Part shown: positions 52,447 to 61,626 of the stretch, one piece after another | Numbering within the stretch: the first letter of the stretch is position 1 | How the letters are laid out: every line of letters starts with the position of its first letter | Source of the DNA: UBA5336 sp964412785 | GTDB taxonomy: Bacteria > Pseudomonadota > Alphaproteobacteria > Caulobacterales > Hyphomonadaceae | Assembly (NCBI GenBank): GCA_964412785.1 | Contig: CAYPQD010000005.1 | Coordinates: 1 to 64,000 of the forward strand | DNA length: 64,000 nt | Reading direction: 5' to 3' | Notes under the pieces: model-generated | Database searches by the model: none | What the model saw: only the letters and a program-made list of their open reading frames with translations | Told to the model about the DNA's origin: nothing | Translations under genes and position numbers: made by a program

Positions 52447-53549
52447 GCGACATGACACTTGATAGCAGTCTCGACGACCTTGCAGGGCGCGACGAGACCG
52501 CCTCGCAAGCGCATTATGACACCAACACCGCAGCGCTTGAGAACACCATTCTCAGTCCGCGCTTTTACACCACCGATTTCGACGAGATGAACCGCATTGA
52601 CGTCAGCGCGGTGCGCGGCGAGTGGGATGCGCTGATCGCGGAGTTGGCGGCCGACCCCAACAAGGGACACTTCAGGCGCACCGACGAGTTCGACAACATC
52701 CTGAACACGCTCGACCCGGAGCTGCGCGAGGAATTCGTCGACTTCCTGGTCAGTTCCCTGACCGCTGAATTTTCCGGCTGCGTCCTCTACCGTGAGATCG
52801 TGCGCCAGACGACCAACCCGGACGTGCAGGCGCTGTTCCGGCACATGAGCCGCGACGAGGCCCGCCATGCTGGCTTCATCAACCACGTGCTCAAGGATTT
52901 CGGGATCGGCGTCGATCTCGGCTTCCTGACGCGGACGAAGAAATACACCTTCTTCAAGCCGAAATACGTCTTCTACAGCGTCTACCTGTCGGAGAAGATC
53001 GGCTATGCGCGCTACATCACGATTTACCGGCAGCTGGAGAAGCATCCGGAGCTGCGCTTCCACCCGATCTTCAAGTGGTTCCACGACTGGTGCAATGACG
53101 AGTTTCGCCATGGAGAGGCGTTCGCCCTGCTGATGCGGGCCGATCCGAAGCTGCTGAAGGGCCACAACAAGCTCTGGATCCGCTTCTTCCTGCTGGCCGT
53201 CTACGCGACAATGTACATCCGCGACCATCGCCGGCCGGCCTTCCACAAGGCCCTCGGCCTGGACCCGACGCAGTATGACCGCCAGGTGTTCCGCACCTGC
53301 AATGAGATCGCCCGCCAGGTCTTCCCGGTGGAACTCGATATCGAGAACCCGAAATTCTTCGAAGGCCTCGAACGCCTGCGACGCAGCGCCGACGCCATGG
53401 AAGCGGCGAAGGCGAAGGGCGGGCTGTTCAGCCGCGTCAGGCGGGCGGGGCTTGCCCTCACCACCGCCTTCAACTTCACCCGCCTCTATTTCATGGCACC
53501 GAAGCGCAACGCCCTGCCCGCAAAGGTCCGCCTGGAGCCGGTCTGGTGA
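52443..53549 (+). CDS. acsF: Mg-protoporphyrin IX monomethyl ester oxidative cyclase (aerobic)
   Basis: A 368-residue di-iron oxygenase that forms the fifth ring using O2. Iron-binding helices show EFSGCVLYREI, MSRDEARHAGFINH and CNDEFRHGEAFALL. YFKPKY-like sequence (FFKPKYVFYSVYLSEKIGYARY) and HPEFRFHPIFKWFHDW-like sequence (here HPELRFHP) identify AcsF. No anaerobic BchE is in the window. It overlaps puhE by GTGA. Confidence 0.95.
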   Translation: MSDMTLDSSLDDLAGRDETASQAHYDTNTAALENTILSPRFYTTDFDEMNRIDVSAVRGEWDALIAELAADPNKGHFRRTDEFDNILNTLDPELREEFVDFLVSSLTAEFSGCVLYREIVRQTTNPDVQALFRHMSRDEARHAGFINHVLKDFGIGVDLGFLTRTKKYTFFKPKYVFYSVYLSEKIGYARYITIYRQLEKHPELRFHPIFKWFHDWCNDEFRHGEAFALLMRADPKLLKGHNKLWIRFFLLAVYATMYIRDHRRPAFHKALGLDPTQYDRQVFRTCNEIARQVFPVELDIENPKFFEGLERLRRSADAMEAAKAKGGLFSRVRRAGLALTTAFNFTRLYFMAPKRNALPAKVRLEPVW

Positions 53550-54352
53550 ATGGTGCGGTCCTCGCCCCGGTCCTGACCGCGCTCGCCATCTGGTGGTCGA
53601 GCACGGGCGTCCTGTTCTGGCTGATCGGCCGGGACAGGCGGACCTTTGCGTGGACGGCGAGCGGGGCAACGGCGCTCATGCTCACAGGCATGGTCGTGCT
53701 GCTCTGGCTGCGCGACCGGACGGGGGTTGGAGACGCCTATCTCGGCTTTGCCGCCGGCATCGCCCTGTGGGCCTGGCACGAGGCGCTGTTCCTGCTGGGC
53801 TATATCGCCGGACCCCGGCGCGAGCCCTGTCCGGCAGGGCTGCGCACCTGGCCACGCTTCATCGTCTCAGCCCAGGCGGTGATTCACCACGAACTGGCAA
53901 TCGCTGCCCATGCGCTGATCATCGTCCTGCTCAGCTGGGGCGCGGGCAATGGCTTTGCGGCCTTGACCTTCCTCCTGCTGTGGGGAATGCGGCTCAATGC
54001 CAAGTTCGTGGTGTTCCTCGGCGCACCGAACATTTCCGAGGCGTTCGTGCCGGACCACCTCACCTATTTGTCGACCTATTTCGGCAAGCGGCGGGTAACG
54101 CTGTTCTTCCCGCTGTTCATCACCACCGCCACTGCGGCTGCCACCGCGCTCGCCTATACCGCCTTCCTTTTCCCCGTGGGCAGTTTCGAGGCGGTCGGCT
54201 TCACCCTTCTGGCGACACTTGCCGTGCTGGCAGTCGCCGAACACTGGGCCCTTGTGCTGCCCATTCCCGACAGCGTGCTCTGGGCCTGGGCCCGGCGACG
54301 CCCTGACCCGAACAAAACCCAGGATACAACACTCACGAGCTGGAGGGCCTGA
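53546..54352 (+). CDS. puhE: photosynthetic complex assembly protein PuhE
   Basis: A 268-residue membrane protein with about seven helices. VVFLGAPNISEAFVPDHLTYLSTYFGKR is the segment typical of PuhE. In Rhodobacter capsulatus PuhE limits bacteriochlorophyll formation and reaction-centre assembly. It starts at a GTG in the acsF stop and shares one base with the hemA start (TGATG). Confidence 0.9.
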   Translation: MNGAVLAPVLTALAIWWSSTGVLFWLIGRDRRTFAWTASGATALMLTGMVVLLWLRDRTGVGDAYLGFAAGIALWAWHEALFLLGYIAGPRREPCPAGLRTWPRFIVSAQAVIHHELAIAAHALIIVLLSWGAGNGFAALTFLLLWGMRLNAKFVVFLGAPNISEAFVPDHLTYLSTYFGKRRVTLFFPLFITTATAAATALAYTAFLFPVGSFEAVGFTLLATLAVLAVAEHWALVLPIPDSVLWAWARRRPDPNKTQDTTLTSWRA

Positions 54353-55566
54353 TGGACTATGAAGCGTTTTTCGAGGATGAGCTCGATCGCCTGAGGGATG
54401 AGGGCAATTACCGCGTGTTCGCCGACATCGAACGCAAGCGCGGCGCCTTCCCGCTGGCCAAACGCCATGGCGCCGGCGGGACTGACGAGGTCACCGTCTG
54501 GTGCTCCAACGACTATCTCGGCATGGGCCAGCACCCGGCCGTGCTGCAGGCAATGCATGAGGCGATCGAAACCTGCGGCGCGGGCGCCGGCGGCACCCGC
54601 AACATCTCCGGCACCAACCATTACCATGTCCTGCTCGAAGAGGAGCTGGCCGACCTGCACGCCAAGGAGGCCGCTCTCATCTTCACCTCCGGCTATGTCT
54701 CCAACTGGGCCGCCCTGGGGACACTCGCAGCGCGCCTTCCAGGCTGTGTCGTCCTCTCAGACGAACTCAACCACGCCTCCATGATCGAGGGCATCCGCCA
54801 CAGCCGCGCGGCCAAGCGGATCTGGCGCCACAACGACCCGAGAGACCTGGAAGACAAGCTGAAGGGCCTCGACCCGTCCGTGCCCAAGCTCGTCGCCTTC
54901 GAAAGCGTCTACTCCATGGATGGCGACATCGCCCCGATCGCCGAGATCTGCGAGGTGGCCGAACGCTATGGCGCGATGACCTATCTCGACGAGGTGCATG
55001 CGGTCGGCCTCTACGGCCCCCGCGGCGGCGGCGTCGCGGAGCGCGAGGGCCTGATGGACCGGCTGACCGTCATCGAGGGCACGCTCGGCAAGGCGTTCGG
55101 CGTGATGGGTGGCTATATCGCTGCCTCGAAGGCCCTGTGCGACTGGGTGCGCAGCTTCGCCTCCGGCTTTATTTTCACCACCGCCCTGCCGCCGGCGGTC
55201 GCTGCCGGGGCACGGGCTTCGGTCCGCTATCTGAAGCAGAGCGAGTTCGAGCGCATGCGCCAGCGTCGCCAGGTCGCCCGGGTGCGCGAGAGGCTCAACC
55301 AGATCGGTATCCCCACCCTCGACAATCCGAGCCATATCGTCCCGGTGATGGTCGGCGACCCGGTGAAGTGCAAGATGATCAGCGACTGGCTGATGGACGT
55401 GCACGGGATCTACGTCCAGCCGATCAACTACCCGACCGTACCGAAAGGCACCGAGCGGCTGCGGATCACGCCCTCGCCGGTGCATTCCGATGGCGATATC
55501 AACCGGCTGGTCACTGCCCTGTCGGAGATCTGGTCGCAGTGCGCGCTAGCGCGGGCGGTCGCCTGA
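54352..55566 (+). CDS. hemA: 5-aminolevulinate synthase
   Basis: A 404-residue PLP enzyme that condenses glycine and succinyl-CoA, the alphaproteobacterial entry to tetrapyrroles. CSNDYLGMGQHP, GAGGTRNISGTNHYHVLLE, DELNHASMIEGIRHS and YLDEVHAVGLYGPRG are present. The PLP lysine is Lys247 in LGKAFGVMGGY. As the last gene of the bch-puh operon it ties precursor supply to pigment synthesis. A second housekeeping copy elsewhere is possible. Confidence 0.95.
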   Translation: MDYEAFFEDELDRLRDEGNYRVFADIERKRGAFPLAKRHGAGGTDEVTVWCSNDYLGMGQHPAVLQAMHEAIETCGAGAGGTRNISGTNHYHVLLEEELADLHAKEAALIFTSGYVSNWAALGTLAARLPGCVVLSDELNHASMIEGIRHSRAAKRIWRHNDPRDLEDKLKGLDPSVPKLVAFESVYSMDGDIAPIAEICEVAERYGAMTYLDEVHAVGLYGPRGGGVAEREGLMDRLTVIEGTLGKAFGVMGGYIAASKALCDWVRSFASGFIFTTALPPAVAAGARASVRYLKQSEFERMRQRRQVARVRERLNQIGIPTLDNPSHIVPVMVGDPVKCKMISDWLMDVHGIYVQPINYPTVPKGTERLRITPSPVHSDGDINRLVTALSEIWSQCALARAVA

Positions 55567-55587
55567 GCGACCCATTGCCGGGCCGGG

Positions 55588-56397
55588 TCAGAGTTCGACC
55601 TCGTATTCGAGCTCGACCGGCCCGGTCATCATCACCCGGTCGGTGTCCTCGTCCCAGTGAATGTCAAGCGCGCCGCCATCGAGGATGACGCGGGCGCGCC
55701 GGCCGGTCAGACCGGCCCGGGCAGCACAGACCAGCGCCGCGCAGGCGCCGGTTCCGCAGGCCTTTGTCAGCCCCGCGCCACGCTCCCAGACCCGCAGGCG
55801 GATTGTCTCGCGGTCAATCACCTGGGCAAACCCCACATTGGCGCCCTCGGGAAACACCGGGTGGCCCTCCACCAGCGGGCCAATCGCCGGGATGTCATGG
55901 ACGTCCACATCGTCCACGAAGAACACCGCATGGGGATTGCCCATGGAGACCACGGCGGGCCGCGAGAGGCAGGGATTATCGATCGGGCCGATCTTCAGAT
56001 CGATCCCGCGGACATCCATCTTCTCCGACAGCGGAATATCGGCCCAGCCCATCAGCGGTGAGCCCATGTCCACGCGGATCAGCCCCTCGCCGGCGCGCTC
56101 GGCCACAAGCATGTCGGCCTCGGTCTGGATCTTCACCCGGTCCTTGCCGGTCTCGTTGAGAAGGATCAGGCCGACACAGCGGGTGGCGTTGCCGCAGGCG
56201 GAGACTTGCGAGCCATCGCCATTCCAGATGCGCATGAACGCGTCCTTCTCCGCGTCGCGCTCGATGGCGATCACCTGGTCGGCGCGCATTTCCGATGCGA
56301 TCGCGCGCACCTGTCCGGGCAGCGGGGCGAAGGCCCGCGCCCGCGCGTCGAAAATGGCGAACGCATTGCCCGCCCCGTTCATTTTCCAGACCTTCAT
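55588..56397 (-). CDS. dapF: diaminopimelate epimerase
   Basis: A 269-residue epimerase of LL-/meso-diaminopimelate, for lysine and peptidoglycan. Both active-site cysteines are in place: ACGNATRC and KACGTGACAA. The start at 56397 (MKVWKMNGAGNAF) follows an AGGGTGG site; longer extensions are unsupported. It is convergent with hemA (22 bases apart). Confidence 0.92.
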   Translation of the reverse strand: MKVWKMNGAGNAFAIFDARARAFAPLPGQVRAIASEMRADQVIAIERDAEKDAFMRIWNGDGSQVSACGNATRCVGLILLNETGKDRVKIQTEADMLVAERAGEGLIRVDMGSPLMGWADIPLSEKMDVRGIDLKIGPIDNPCLSRPAVVSMGNPHAVFFVDDVDVHDIPAIGPLVEGHPVFPEGANVGFAQVIDRETIRLRVWERGAGLTKACGTGACAALVCAARAGLTGRRARVILDGGALDIHWDEDTDRVMMTGPVELEYEVEL

Positions 56398-56461
56398 GGC
56401 CACCCTGTCTAATCCGATTGCGGACAAGCGAAAAGCCTTGCCGGCGCCGGGCAAGCCCCGC

Positions 56462-56878
56462 TCAACGTGGCAGGCGGATCGCCGCCAGCCAGCCCATGAC
56501 CTGGTAGGAGAGCGCGCCAAGCACCAGCCCCTGGGGGATTGGCCCACTGAGGACAAGCCCGGCCAGCGCCACCGCCATGCACGCCCAGTCGAGCGCGTCA
56601 TTGGAGATCAGGTGCGCCAGCGGCCGGCGCGCTCGGGCAATATCGGTGAGCGTCACATGCCGCCACACCTGGTTCATGTCCGGCGGGCCGAACACGTCCT
56701 GCAGGTCAACAGGCGCCGTGATGCCTGTCAGCTCGCAGAGGTCCTGGGCCCTCGCCTCACCCGCCTCGACATTGCGCCGGCGCGTGGAGGAACCAGCCAG
56801 GCTGACAATCGCCAGCAGGATCACCGCGATCGCGGCGGCCGTCACCGCCAGTCCGTCGAAGGGGCCGTATCCGCTCAT
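56462..56878 (-). CDS. small membrane protein upstream of dapF
   Basis: A 138-residue protein with an N-terminal membrane helix (about 9-27), a soluble middle (ARAQDLCELTGITAPVDLQDVFGPPDMNQVWRHVTL) and two further hydrophobic segments near the C-terminus. No family is recognised. It is 64 bases upstream of dapF on the same strand and divergent from gap. Confidence 0.6.
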   Translation of the reverse strand: MSGYGPFDGLAVTAAAIAVILLAIVSLAGSSTRRRNVEAGEARAQDLCELTGITAPVDLQDVFGPPDMNQVWRHVTLTDIARARRPLAHLISNDALDWACMAVALAGLVLSGPIPQGLVLGALSYQVMGWLAAIRLPR

Positions 56879-57066
56879 GGATGCGGCTCTAGCACGGTGC
56901 GGCGAGCCGGCCCATGCTCTGCTTGCGTCACAGGTCTGGCAAGCGCCTTGCATTGCCGCCCGTGTGTCTCGCCAGCCCCGGACCCGCGGTGCTGGACGCA
57001 GGCACAGCAAGGGTCTAAACCGCCGCCAAGCCAGCCATCCTGCCAGGTTTCGAGAGGACACTCATC

Positions 57067-58074
57067 ATGGCCGTACGTGTCGCGATCAACGGGTTCGGGC
57101 GGATCGGCCGCCTCGTCCTTCGTTCCATCATCGAGCATGACCGCACCGACATCGAAGTGGTTGCGATCAATGACCTGGGGCCCGTCGCTACCAATGCCCA
57201 CCTTTTGAAGTATGACAGCGTCCACGGCACCCTGCCAGCTGACATCGAGGTTGATGGTGACACGGTCCGGGTCGGTGCACGCACCGTCAAATGCACCGCA
57301 ATCCGCGACCCGAAGGAACTGCCGCACACGGCGCTCGGCGTGGATATCGCGCTGGAGTGCACGGGCATTTTCACCGACCGTGATGCCGCCGCGGCGCACC
57401 TTGATGCCGGCGCCGCGCGCGTCCTCGTCTCCGCGCCGGCGAAGGACGCCGACAAGACCATCGTCTACGGCGTCAATCACGCCACGCTGACCGCCGACGA
57501 TCGGGTCGTCTCCAATGCATCGTGCACCACCAACTGCCTCGCCCCGGTGGCGAAGGTCCTCAATGATGCGGTCGGCATCGAGCGCGGCTACATGACAACC
57601 GTCCACGCCTATACCGGCGACCAGCCGACGCTGGACCGGATGCACAAGGACCTCTACCGCGCCCGCGCCGCCGCCAATTCGATGATCCCGACCTCCACCG
57701 GCGCGGCCAAGGCCGTCGGCCTCGTCCTGCCGGAGCTTGCCGGCAAGCTGAATGGGTCGGCCGTGCGGGTGCCGACGCCGAACGTATCGATGATCGACCT
57801 TGTCTTCGATGCCGCAAGGGACACCGATGCGGACGAGATCAACGCCGCGATCCGTAGCGCCGCGGACGGCCCGATGAAAGGCATTCTGGCCTACACCGAC
57901 GCGCCGCTCGTCTCCTCCGACTTCAACCACAATCCAGCCTCGTCCACCTTTGCGTTCGACCAGACCCATGTCACCGAGGGCCGCCTGGTGCGGGTGCTGA
58001 GCTGGTATGACAATGAATGGGGCTTTGCGACCCGGATGAGCGACACCGCCCTGCAGATGGCGAAATACCTCTGA
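57067..58074 (+). CDS. gap: glyceraldehyde-3-phosphate dehydrogenase
   Basis: A 335-residue enzyme with INGFGRIGRLV at the N-terminus and the catalytic SNASCTTNCLAP (Cys153). SYDNEWGFATRM-like sequence (SWYDNEWGFATRM) is near the end. It works in glycolysis and gluconeogenesis and, if the organism fixes CO2, in the Calvin cycle. GAGAGGA precedes the ATG. It is first of the gap-uma2-pgk-fda run. Confidence 0.95.
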   Translation: MAVRVAINGFGRIGRLVLRSIIEHDRTDIEVVAINDLGPVATNAHLLKYDSVHGTLPADIEVDGDTVRVGARTVKCTAIRDPKELPHTALGVDIALECTGIFTDRDAAAAHLDAGAARVLVSAPAKDADKTIVYGVNHATLTADDRVVSNASCTTNCLAPVAKVLNDAVGIERGYMTTVHAYTGDQPTLDRMHKDLYRARAAANSMIPTSTGAAKAVGLVLPELAGKLNGSAVRVPTPNVSMIDLVFDAARDTDADEINAAIRSAADGPMKGILAYTDAPLVSSDFNHNPASSTFAFDQTHVTEGRLVRVLSWYDNEWGFATRMSDTALQMAKYL

Positions 58075-58107
58075 AAGCCCGCGACGGGGCGCGACAGGAT
58101 CAGCGCG

Positions 58108-58683
58108 ATGGATGGAACCAGCCTCCCCTTTCACCAGCGTGACGACGGCAAGCGGTATTTCACCAATGCCGACCTGGCGGAGATGGTGGAGAACGGCCTG
58201 ATCGATCCTGATGACCGATGGGAACTGATCGAGGGGGAGTGGTTCGACATGCCGAGCGAGGGCTTTGAGCACCTGATGGCCCGCACGCGGCTTCTCAGGG
58301 AGTTTGTCCTCGCCCTCGGCCGCGACAGCGAATGGATCGCCGGCAGCCAGGGCAGCATCTTTCTCGCCAGTGATGTCGAAGTGCGTCCGGACCTGATCGT
58401 TCACCTAGCCGACGTCCGCTCGAACGCGATGTCCGGGGATGACATCCTCCTGGTTGTGGAACTCATGAAATCGAGCCAGCAGCGCGACATGGAGCGCAAG
58501 CGCCCGGTCTATGCCGCAGCCGGCATCAAGGAGCTGTGGCTCGCCGATCTCGACCAGCGCGTCGTCCATGTCTGCCGTGAGCCGGAGGGGCGGGACTATC
58601 GCGCGGTCCGGACAGCCTCGTTCGACGAGGCGGTTCGTCCGGCCTCCCTGACCCTCGACATCATCTTCTCGCAACTGGTCTGA
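58108..58683 (+). CDS. Uma2-family (DUF820) putative nuclease
   Basis: A 191-residue protein of the Uma2 family, which has a PD-(D/E)xK nuclease-like fold. Features: NADLAEMVENGLIDPDDRWELIEGEWFDMPSE, DVEVRPDLIVHLAD and LLVVELMKSS followed by RPVYAAAGIKELWLADL. In the last block the usual E-x-(S/K) pattern is altered (VELMKSSQ). It sits between gap and pgk with 33- and 7-base gaps, an odd place for this type. The family is common in cyanobacteria and abundant in mobile or defence contexts. Confidence 0.85.
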   Translation: MDGTSLPFHQRDDGKRYFTNADLAEMVENGLIDPDDRWELIEGEWFDMPSEGFEHLMARTRLLREFVLALGRDSEWIAGSQGSIFLASDVEVRPDLIVHLADVRSNAMSGDDILLVVELMKSSQQRDMERKRPVYAAAGIKELWLADLDQRVVHVCREPEGRDYRAVRTASFDEAVRPASLTLDIIFSQLV

Positions 58684-58690
58684 CACCGCC

Positions 58691-59884
58691 ATGGCTTTCA
58701 AGCGCATCTCCGACGCCGGCGACCTCACGGGTCAGACGGCCCTTGTGCGGGTCGATTTCAACGTGCCGATGACGGGGGGCGAAGTCGCCGACGACACCCG
58801 CCTGCGCGCCGCGCTCGACACCGTGCAGACCCTGCGCAGCGCCGGCGCGAAGGTCGCGCTGCTTGCCCATTTCGGCCGGCCGAATGGCGAACGCCGCGCC
58901 GACATGAGCCTGGCGCCGGTCGCGATGGCCTTCTCCAGGGTCCTCGGCAGCCCGGTCAGCTTTGTCGCCGACTGCGCCGGCCACGCCGTGCAGGACACGA
59001 TCGCCGACCTGCCGCCGGCGGGCGTCATCCTGCTGGAAAACACCCGCTTTCATGCCGGGGAGGAGACCAACGATCCCGCCCTGTGCGAGGCGATGGCCGC
59101 GCTCGGCAATCTTTATGTCAATGACGCCTTCTCCGCGGCCCACCGCGCGCACGTTTCCACCGTCGGCATCGCCGAGCGGCTGCCGGCCTATGCCGGCTGC
59201 GCCATGGAACGCGAGCTGGACGCGCTTGAGGCCGCCCTTGGCACACCGCAGCGCCCGGTGCTTGCCGTCGTGGGCGGCGCCAAGGTGTCGTCCAAGATTG
59301 ACCTGTTGAAAAACCTTGTGACCCGCGTTGATGCGCTGGCCATTGGCGGCGGCATGGCCAACACCTTTCTTGCCTCACGGGGCCACCCGGTCGGTGCGTC
59401 GCTGTGCGAGCAAGACCTCACGGACACGGCCCGCGAGATCGAGCGGATCGCCGAGACCCAGCGCTGCGACATCCTGCTGCCACGTGACTTGGTGGTGGCG
59501 ACCGCCTTCGAGGCGAACGCGCCGCACCGCACCTGCGGCCTCGACGACGTCGCCGACCACGAGATGATACTCGATGCCGGACCGCAGACCGTGGCGATCC
59601 TCGCGATCGCCATGGACGCGGCAAAGACCCTGGTCTGGAATGGTCCGCTCGGCGCGTTCGAGCTTGCCCCCTTCGACACCGCGACCATCGCGGCGGCCCG
59701 CGCTGCCGGGGAGCGCGCAAAGGCCGGGCGGCTGACCGCGGTCGCCGGCGGCGGCGATACCGTGGCGGCTCTCAACCATGCCGGCGCGGCCGGCGATTTC
59801 ACCTATGTCTCGACCGCCGGCGGCGCCTTCCTGGAATGGATGGAAGGCAAGGCCCTGCCCGGCGTCGAAGCGCTCAAGAGCTGA
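58691..59884 (+). CDS. pgk: phosphoglycerate kinase
   Basis: A 397-residue enzyme transferring phosphate between 1,3-bisphosphoglycerate and ADP. RVDFNVPM, LLAHFGRPNGE, AVVGGAKVSSKIDLL, GGGMANTFL and NGPLGAFE are recognisable, and the end has AGGGDTVAAL. It is 7 bases downstream of the Uma2 gene. Confidence 0.95.
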   Translation: MAFKRISDAGDLTGQTALVRVDFNVPMTGGEVADDTRLRAALDTVQTLRSAGAKVALLAHFGRPNGERRADMSLAPVAMAFSRVLGSPVSFVADCAGHAVQDTIADLPPAGVILLENTRFHAGEETNDPALCEAMAALGNLYVNDAFSAAHRAHVSTVGIAERLPAYAGCAMERELDALEAALGTPQRPVLAVVGGAKVSSKIDLLKNLVTRVDALAIGGGMANTFLASRGHPVGASLCEQDLTDTAREIERIAETQRCDILLPRDLVVATAFEANAPHRTCGLDDVADHEMILDAGPQTVAILAIAMDAAKTLVWNGPLGAFELAPFDTATIAAARAAGERAKAGRLTAVAGGGDTVAALNHAGAAGDFTYVSTAGGAFLEWMEGKALPGVEALKS

Positions 59885-59914
59885 ACGCAGAAACCGGGAA
59901 GGACGACGGGGATC

Positions 59915-60808
59915 ATGGCAAACGCACAGATGACCGAACAGGTCGCCGGCAGGGACGGCTTCATCGCGGCCCTCGACCAGTCGGGCGGCTCCACGCCGAA
60001 GGCGCTCAGCCTCTACGGCATTGCCGACGGAAGCTGGGCCAATGACGAGGAGATGTTCGCGCTGATCCACGACATGCGCGCGCGCATCATCAAGTCGCCC
60101 GCTTTCACCGGCGACAAGGTGATCGGCGCGATCCTGTTCGAGCGCACCATGGATGGCGAGATCGACGGCACGCCGACGGCAGAGTTCCTCTGGAACGAGA
60201 AGCGCGTCGTGCCCTTCCTGAAAGTCGATCGGGGCCTCGCCGACGCAGCCAATGGCGTGAGGCTGATGAAGCCGATGCCGGACCTCGACGCCCTGCTGGA
60301 GCGCGCCGTCGCCAAGGGCGTTTTCGGCACCAAGATGCGCAGCGTCGTCGATGCGGCGAACCCCGACGGCATTGCCGACACTGTCGCCCAGCAATTCGAA
60401 ATCGCCCGCCAGATTCTCGCCCATGGCCTTGTGCCGATCATCGAGCCGGAGGTGACCATCACCATCGCGGACAAGGCCGAGGCGGAAACGCTGCTGCGCC
60501 ACGCCATCGCGCGCCACCTCGACGCCGTCCCGGACGACCAGCAGGTCATGCTGAAACTGTCGCTGCCAAGCGAGGCCGGTTTCTACAAGCCGCTGGTCGA
60601 CCATCCCCGTGTCATGCGGGTCGTGGCGCTGTCGGGCGGCTATGCGCGCGACGAGGCGAACGCGAAGCTGGCACAGAACACCGGCGTGATTGCCAGCTTC
60701 TCACGCGCACTCACCGAGGGCCTGTCCGCGGGCCAGAGCGACGCTGATTTCGACGCCGCCCTCGCTGCGACCATCGACAGCATCTACGAGGCCTCGCGCG
60801 CGGGCTGA
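59915..60808 (+). CDS. fda: class I fructose-bisphosphate aldolase
   Basis: A 297-residue class I aldolase of the bacterial Fda type: GFIAALDQSGGSTPKALSLYG at the N-terminus, LFERTMDGEIDG, FLKVDRGL, RSVVDAANPDGI, IIEPEVTI, and a Schiff-base lysine region in VMLKLSLPSEAGFY. It forms or cleaves fructose 1,6-bisphosphate without metal. GGGAAGGA precedes the ATG. The symbol is used for the family. Confidence 0.92.
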   Translation: MANAQMTEQVAGRDGFIAALDQSGGSTPKALSLYGIADGSWANDEEMFALIHDMRARIIKSPAFTGDKVIGAILFERTMDGEIDGTPTAEFLWNEKRVVPFLKVDRGLADAANGVRLMKPMPDLDALLERAVAKGVFGTKMRSVVDAANPDGIADTVAQQFEIARQILAHGLVPIIEPEVTITIADKAEAETLLRHAIARHLDAVPDDQQVMLKLSLPSEAGFYKPLVDHPRVMRVVALSGGYARDEANAKLAQNTGVIASFSRALTEGLSAGQSDADFDAALAATIDSIYEASRAG

Positions 60809-60884
60809 TGGCGCGAGAACCCGTCCCCTCCTGGCTGGCGAGACACGCCGTGTGGGGCCGGGCGGCTGCGCCGGGTCATGGCCG

Positions 60885-61571
60885 ATGACCGACACGCCCT
60901 TGCCCCATCGCTGCCGGCTCTACCTCATCACGCCGCCCCGGATCGCAGAGGCGGACGCCTTCCTCAGGGCGCTTGAGGCGGCGCTGGATGCCGGTGATAT
61001 CGCCTGCCTGCAGCTGCGGCTGAAGGCCGGCGAGGCGATTGACGAACAGGCTACGCGCCAGCTTGGCGCCCGGCTGGTCCCCATGGTGCAGGCACGCGGC
61101 ATCGCGGTGGTCATCAATGACAGTCCGCAACTCGCCCTCGAACTGGGCGCAGACGGTGTCCATCTCGGACCCGGCGACATGACCATTGGCGAGGCCCGCG
61201 CCCTGCTCGGCCCCGAGGCAATCATCGGCGCCTCGGCGAAGGCCTCGCGGCACATGGCGTTCGAAGCCGGCGAGGCGGGCGCGGACTATGTTGCGTTCGG
61301 CGCGTTCTTTCCCACCATCACCAAGGCCGGAACAACGCCGGCGGACCTCGACCTCCTGACCTTCTGGCAGGAGGCGATGGAACTGCCCTGCGTTGCCATT
61401 GGCGGGATCACGCCGGACAACGCCCGCCCCCTGATCGAGGCCGGTGCCGATTTCCTTGCCGTCAGTTCCGGCGTCTGGGACCATCCGGAGGGGCCCGCCG
61501 CAGCCGTGCGCGCGTTCCACATCCTGATTGCCGACAGCACGGCCGGCGGTGCCGCGGCGCCGCCCGCTTGA
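60885..61571 (+). CDS. thiE: thiamine-phosphate synthase
   Basis: A 228-residue TIM-barrel enzyme joining the thiazole and pyrimidine phosphates of thiamine. CRLYLITPPR, LQLRLKAG, VVINDSPQLALELGADGVHLGPGDM and VAIGGITPDNARPLIEAGADFLAVSSGVW are diagnostic. The ATG at 60885 is the most likely start; the longer frame lies over the fda tail. The C-terminal tail is alanine-rich. Confidence 0.88.
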   Translation: MTDTPLPHRCRLYLITPPRIAEADAFLRALEAALDAGDIACLQLRLKAGEAIDEQATRQLGARLVPMVQARGIAVVINDSPQLALELGADGVHLGPGDMTIGEARALLGPEAIIGASAKASRHMAFEAGEAGADYVAFGAFFPTITKAGTTPADLDLLTFWQEAMELPCVAIGGITPDNARPLIEAGADFLAVSSGVWDHPEGPAAAVRAFHILIADSTAGGAAAPPA

Positions 61572-61626
61572 CCCCTCACGCGGGCCCGTCTACCCGCGGG
61601 ACCAACACCAAGAACGGATCGACAGA

